This document shows, piece after piece, positions 7,668 through 9,138 of a stretch of DNA of 9,138 bases. How positions within the stretch are numbered: the first letter of the stretch is position 1; the number at the start of each line of letters is the position of its first letter. The stretch is from Candidatus Gracilibacteria bacterium CG2_30_37_12 (GTDB lineage: Bacteria; Patescibacteriota; Gracilibacteria; BD1-5; UBA2023). A model generated the notes under the pieces. That model was not told where the DNA came from, searched no databases, and saw only the letters and a list, made by a program, of their open reading frames with translations. Where the stretch lies: positions 1 through 9,138 of the forward strand of contig MNYO01000127.1 of assembly GCA_001873165.1 (NCBI GenBank), written 5' to 3'. The position numbers and the translations under genes were made by a program.

Positions 7668-9138
7668 TTAGCTCGCGGCAGTTGTTGTATTTACTTTTGC
7701 TGCAGCGGCAGCTTGTGCTGCTGCTTGAGCCTTAGCGGCGGCAGCTGCGTTTGCTGTGGCCTGAGCTCTTGCTGCGGCAGCAGTATTAGCTGTAGCTGTT
7801 GCTGCGGCGTTGGAAGTTGTTGCAGGTTTTGCTGGAGTACGAGCTACAGGAGTTGCTGCAGGCTTTACTGTTGTAGGAGTTTTTACCGTGCTTGTTGGTA
7901 TTCTCGATGTTGTTGGAACAACCGTTCGTCGTACGGTTACTGCTTGTACTACGGGAGCTGGTGTATTATTATCACGGATATAAGCCACAACTGCATCCTT
8001 TGAAACAAATGTTCGCGTAGAAATACTTCCATCTGCTCGTTTAAACATATATGCTCCTGTACTCAAATTATTGAGAATAGTGTATGACTTTCCATTTGGT
8101 GCGGTCAATAAACTTACTTCTTGGATATTTTGATTATTCTTATTGATTACGTCAACCACACTCTGAAAGCTTGCAAACTTTTGAGATGAAACACTTCCGT
8201 CTGCTCGTTTAAATGTAAATTGCCCATTGGCAAGAGGGAGAATGGTATATATTTTTCCGTTTGGTGCAGTATGTGGTGTTGGATCAGCTGTAACTACATC
8301 AGAAGTAGCTACTGGAGTATTTGAAGTGGTTCCAAGACCAAGAAGTGCATCGAGAAAAGAAGTATCAGCTGCAGCGGGTGTTGGAGTTGGTGTAGCTACT
8401 GGTGTTGGAGTGAGAGTAGAAGTTGCAGGAGTAGTTCGTGCTTTTGAAAGAGCATTATCGATTGCATTTTGTATTGCATTGGATGTACCAGTCGCACCAG
8501 TAACAGTATTAATTCTTGTATTACTTGTACCTACGAATTTCTGGAGTTCCGCATCCCCTTGAGCACGAGTGTATTTTCCATTTCCTGAAACTGTAAAACT
8601 AATGAATGATGCTTGAGAGATTTTACCACCTACAAGAGTAAGAGATACAGAATAATCGATAGATCCACCTGGAAAAGTATATGCTCCGACTCCTGTATAT
8701 GTCCCATCTTTATATTGAGAAGATGTCGTAGGAGTTATTGGAGTAGTAGGTTTTGGAGTTGTCACTACTGGAACTGGAACTGCCGGAGTTACAGGTGTTG
8801 GGGTAACTACTGGGGTAGGGGTTGTTGTTGTTGCAGGAGTAGTTGTACATGATTGTCGTGGAACCTGACTCTTCGTACCAGAAGGACTCGTAACTGTATC
8901 ATATACCGTTGTACAAGTCTGAGTCGCTGCTGGAGTTGTGTTCGTAGCAGGAACCTGAGTGGTAGTTGGAGTAGTGGGTTGAGTAATGATAGGTGCACTA
9001 TATTCTGAATAACCTTCATCGTTATTGTAACTTTCATCTCTGTCATCATCTCTGTCATCATCTCTGTCATCATCTCTGTCATCATCTCTGTCATCATCTC
9101 TGTCATCATCTCTGTCATCATCTGCATGAGTAGTTGTT
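7668..9138 (-). CDS. FMN_bind-domain, Thr/Pro/Ala-rich surface protein (N-terminus outside window)
   Basis: At least 489 residues are encoded; the frame stays open to the window edge, and the stop is TAA at 7668-7670. From the N-terminal side it has an acidic tract of seven Arg-Asp-Asp-Asp repeats and a Thr/Pro-rich linker with two Cys. An FMN_bind domain (about 8437-8716) follows, opening YKDGTYTGVGAYTFPGG and containing TVTGATGTSNAIQNAIDNAL. Then come two 47-residue repeats, a Thr/Pro/Val linker (VRRTVVPTT) and a very Ala-rich tail. In NqrC and RnfG relatives the Thr after GA carries FMN attached by ApbE; here that Thr is at 8490-8492. The family's Asp three residues before the Ser/Thr-Gly-Ala-Thr is Asn here. 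Composition and domain suggest an exported redox or surface protein, but the signal sequence is not visible. It lies 118 nt upstream of the reductase fusion and is its natural candidate acceptor. A GTG at 8763-8765 could mimic a start, but the coding frame clearly extends further. There are no UGA codons. Confidence 0.9.
   Translation of the reverse strand, partial: TTTHADDDRDDDRDDDRDDDRDDDRDDDRDDDRDESYNNDEGYSEYSAPIITQPTTPTTTQVPATNTTPAATQTCTTVYDTVTSPSGTKSQVPRQSCTTTPATTTTPTPVVTPTPVTPAVPVPVVTTPKPTTPITPTTSSQYKDGTYTGVGAYTFPGGSIDYSVSLTLVGGKISQASFISFTVSGNGKYTRAQGDAELQKFVGTSNTRINTVTGATGTSNAIQNAIDNALSKARTTPATSTLTPTPVATPTPTPAAADTSFLDALLGLGTTSNTPVATSDVVTADPTPHTAPNGKIYTILPLANGQFTFKRADGSVSSQKFASFQSVVDVINKNNQNIQEVSLLTAPNGKSYTILNNLSTGAYMFKRADGSISTRTFVSKDAVVAYIRDNNTPAPVVQAVTVRRTVVPTTSRIPTSTVKTPTTVKPAATPVARTPAKPATTSNAAATATANTAAAARAQATANAAAAAKAQAAAQAAAAAKVNTTTAAS
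7965..8270 (-). repeat. Two 141-bp coding repeats in the FMN_bind protein
   Basis: Repeat 1 (8130-8270) and repeat 2 (7965-8105) each encode 47 residues and are 24 bp apart. Both begin TAPNGK, then YTIL, share FKRADGS(V/I)S near the middle and end in an Asn-rich turn after a VV-x-x-I helix. The match is clear in protein but diverged in DNA, so the duplication is old. I do not recognise the family; it could be a small wall- or ligand-binding module. Confidence 0.8.
9039..9122. repeat. Seven perfect 12-bp tandem repeats encoding Arg-Asp-Asp-Asp
   Basis: The plus-strand unit TCTGTCATCATC occurs seven times with no mismatch between 9039 and 9122. It is in frame with the FMN_bind protein on the minus strand, where each unit reads Arg-Asp-Asp-Asp. 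Perfect identity points to recent expansion and likely length variation between strains. The result is a highly charged, calcium-binding-like or spacer tract. Since 12 is a multiple of three, copy-number changes keep the frame. Confidence 0.95.

Noticed and set aside
7713..8003. Cys/Ser-rich plus-strand frame of 96 codons
   Set aside because: It is the complement of the Ala/Thr-rich tail of the FMN_bind protein (GCN codons read on the other strand).
8763..8765. GTG as the start of the FMN_bind protein
   Set aside because: The same frame continues upstream without stop through a Thr/Pro linker and the Asp-rich repeats to the window edge, with consistent composition.
9039..9122. CRISPR-like array
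   Set aside because: The 12-bp units are directly adjacent with no spacers and lie in frame within a coding sequence.

Overview
This window is the minus-strand gene cluster of a Patescibacteria (CPR) bacterium that reads UGA as glycine (genetic code 25), as in Gracilibacteria and Absconditabacteria; the sequence does not separate these two. With the standard code most genes look broken. With UGA as Gly they join into full-length proteins, and the UGA codons fall on conserved glycines: the Walker A loop of a conjugation-type ATPase, the Gly after Trp in an OmpR-type regulator, and the GTG motif of a flavoprotein reductase. I count 19 in-frame UGA codons in six genes. All supported genes are on the minus strand, so they read from the right edge of the window to the left.

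Reading in gene order: (1) at the right edge, a Thr/Pro/Ala-rich, probably extracytoplasmic protein with an FMN_bind domain (7668 to beyond 9138, N-terminus outside); (2) a 460-residue fusion of an MsrQ-like heme membrane domain, a rubredoxin and a ferredoxin-NADP reductase-type FAD/NAD(P)H module (6167-7549); (3) a membrane-anchored Ig-like protein split over two overlapping frames (5921-6163 and 5664-5933); (4) an OmpR-family response regulator (5002-5664); (5) its histidine kinase (3695-4996); then a terminator; (6) a 973-residue TraD/VirD4-like membrane ATPase (645-3566); (7) a 140-residue unknown protein visible only with code 25 (162-584); and (8) a dyad-rich element and a terminator at the left edge.

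Items 2 to 5 are packed like one operon (gaps of 3 and 5 nt, overlaps of 13 and 1 nt). The inferred system carries electrons from cytoplasmic NAD(P)H through FAD, rubredoxin and membrane heme to an extracytoplasmic acceptor. The adjacent FMN_bind protein is the obvious candidate acceptor, and the two-component system is the likely controller. No single module is new. The rubredoxin inserted between MsrQ-like and reductase domains, next to a flavinylation-type surface protein in a code-25 CPR bacterium, is the most interesting feature here.

Translation starts are also unusual: five of six confident ATG starts directly follow CCT or TCT, and none has a Shine-Dalgarno sequence.
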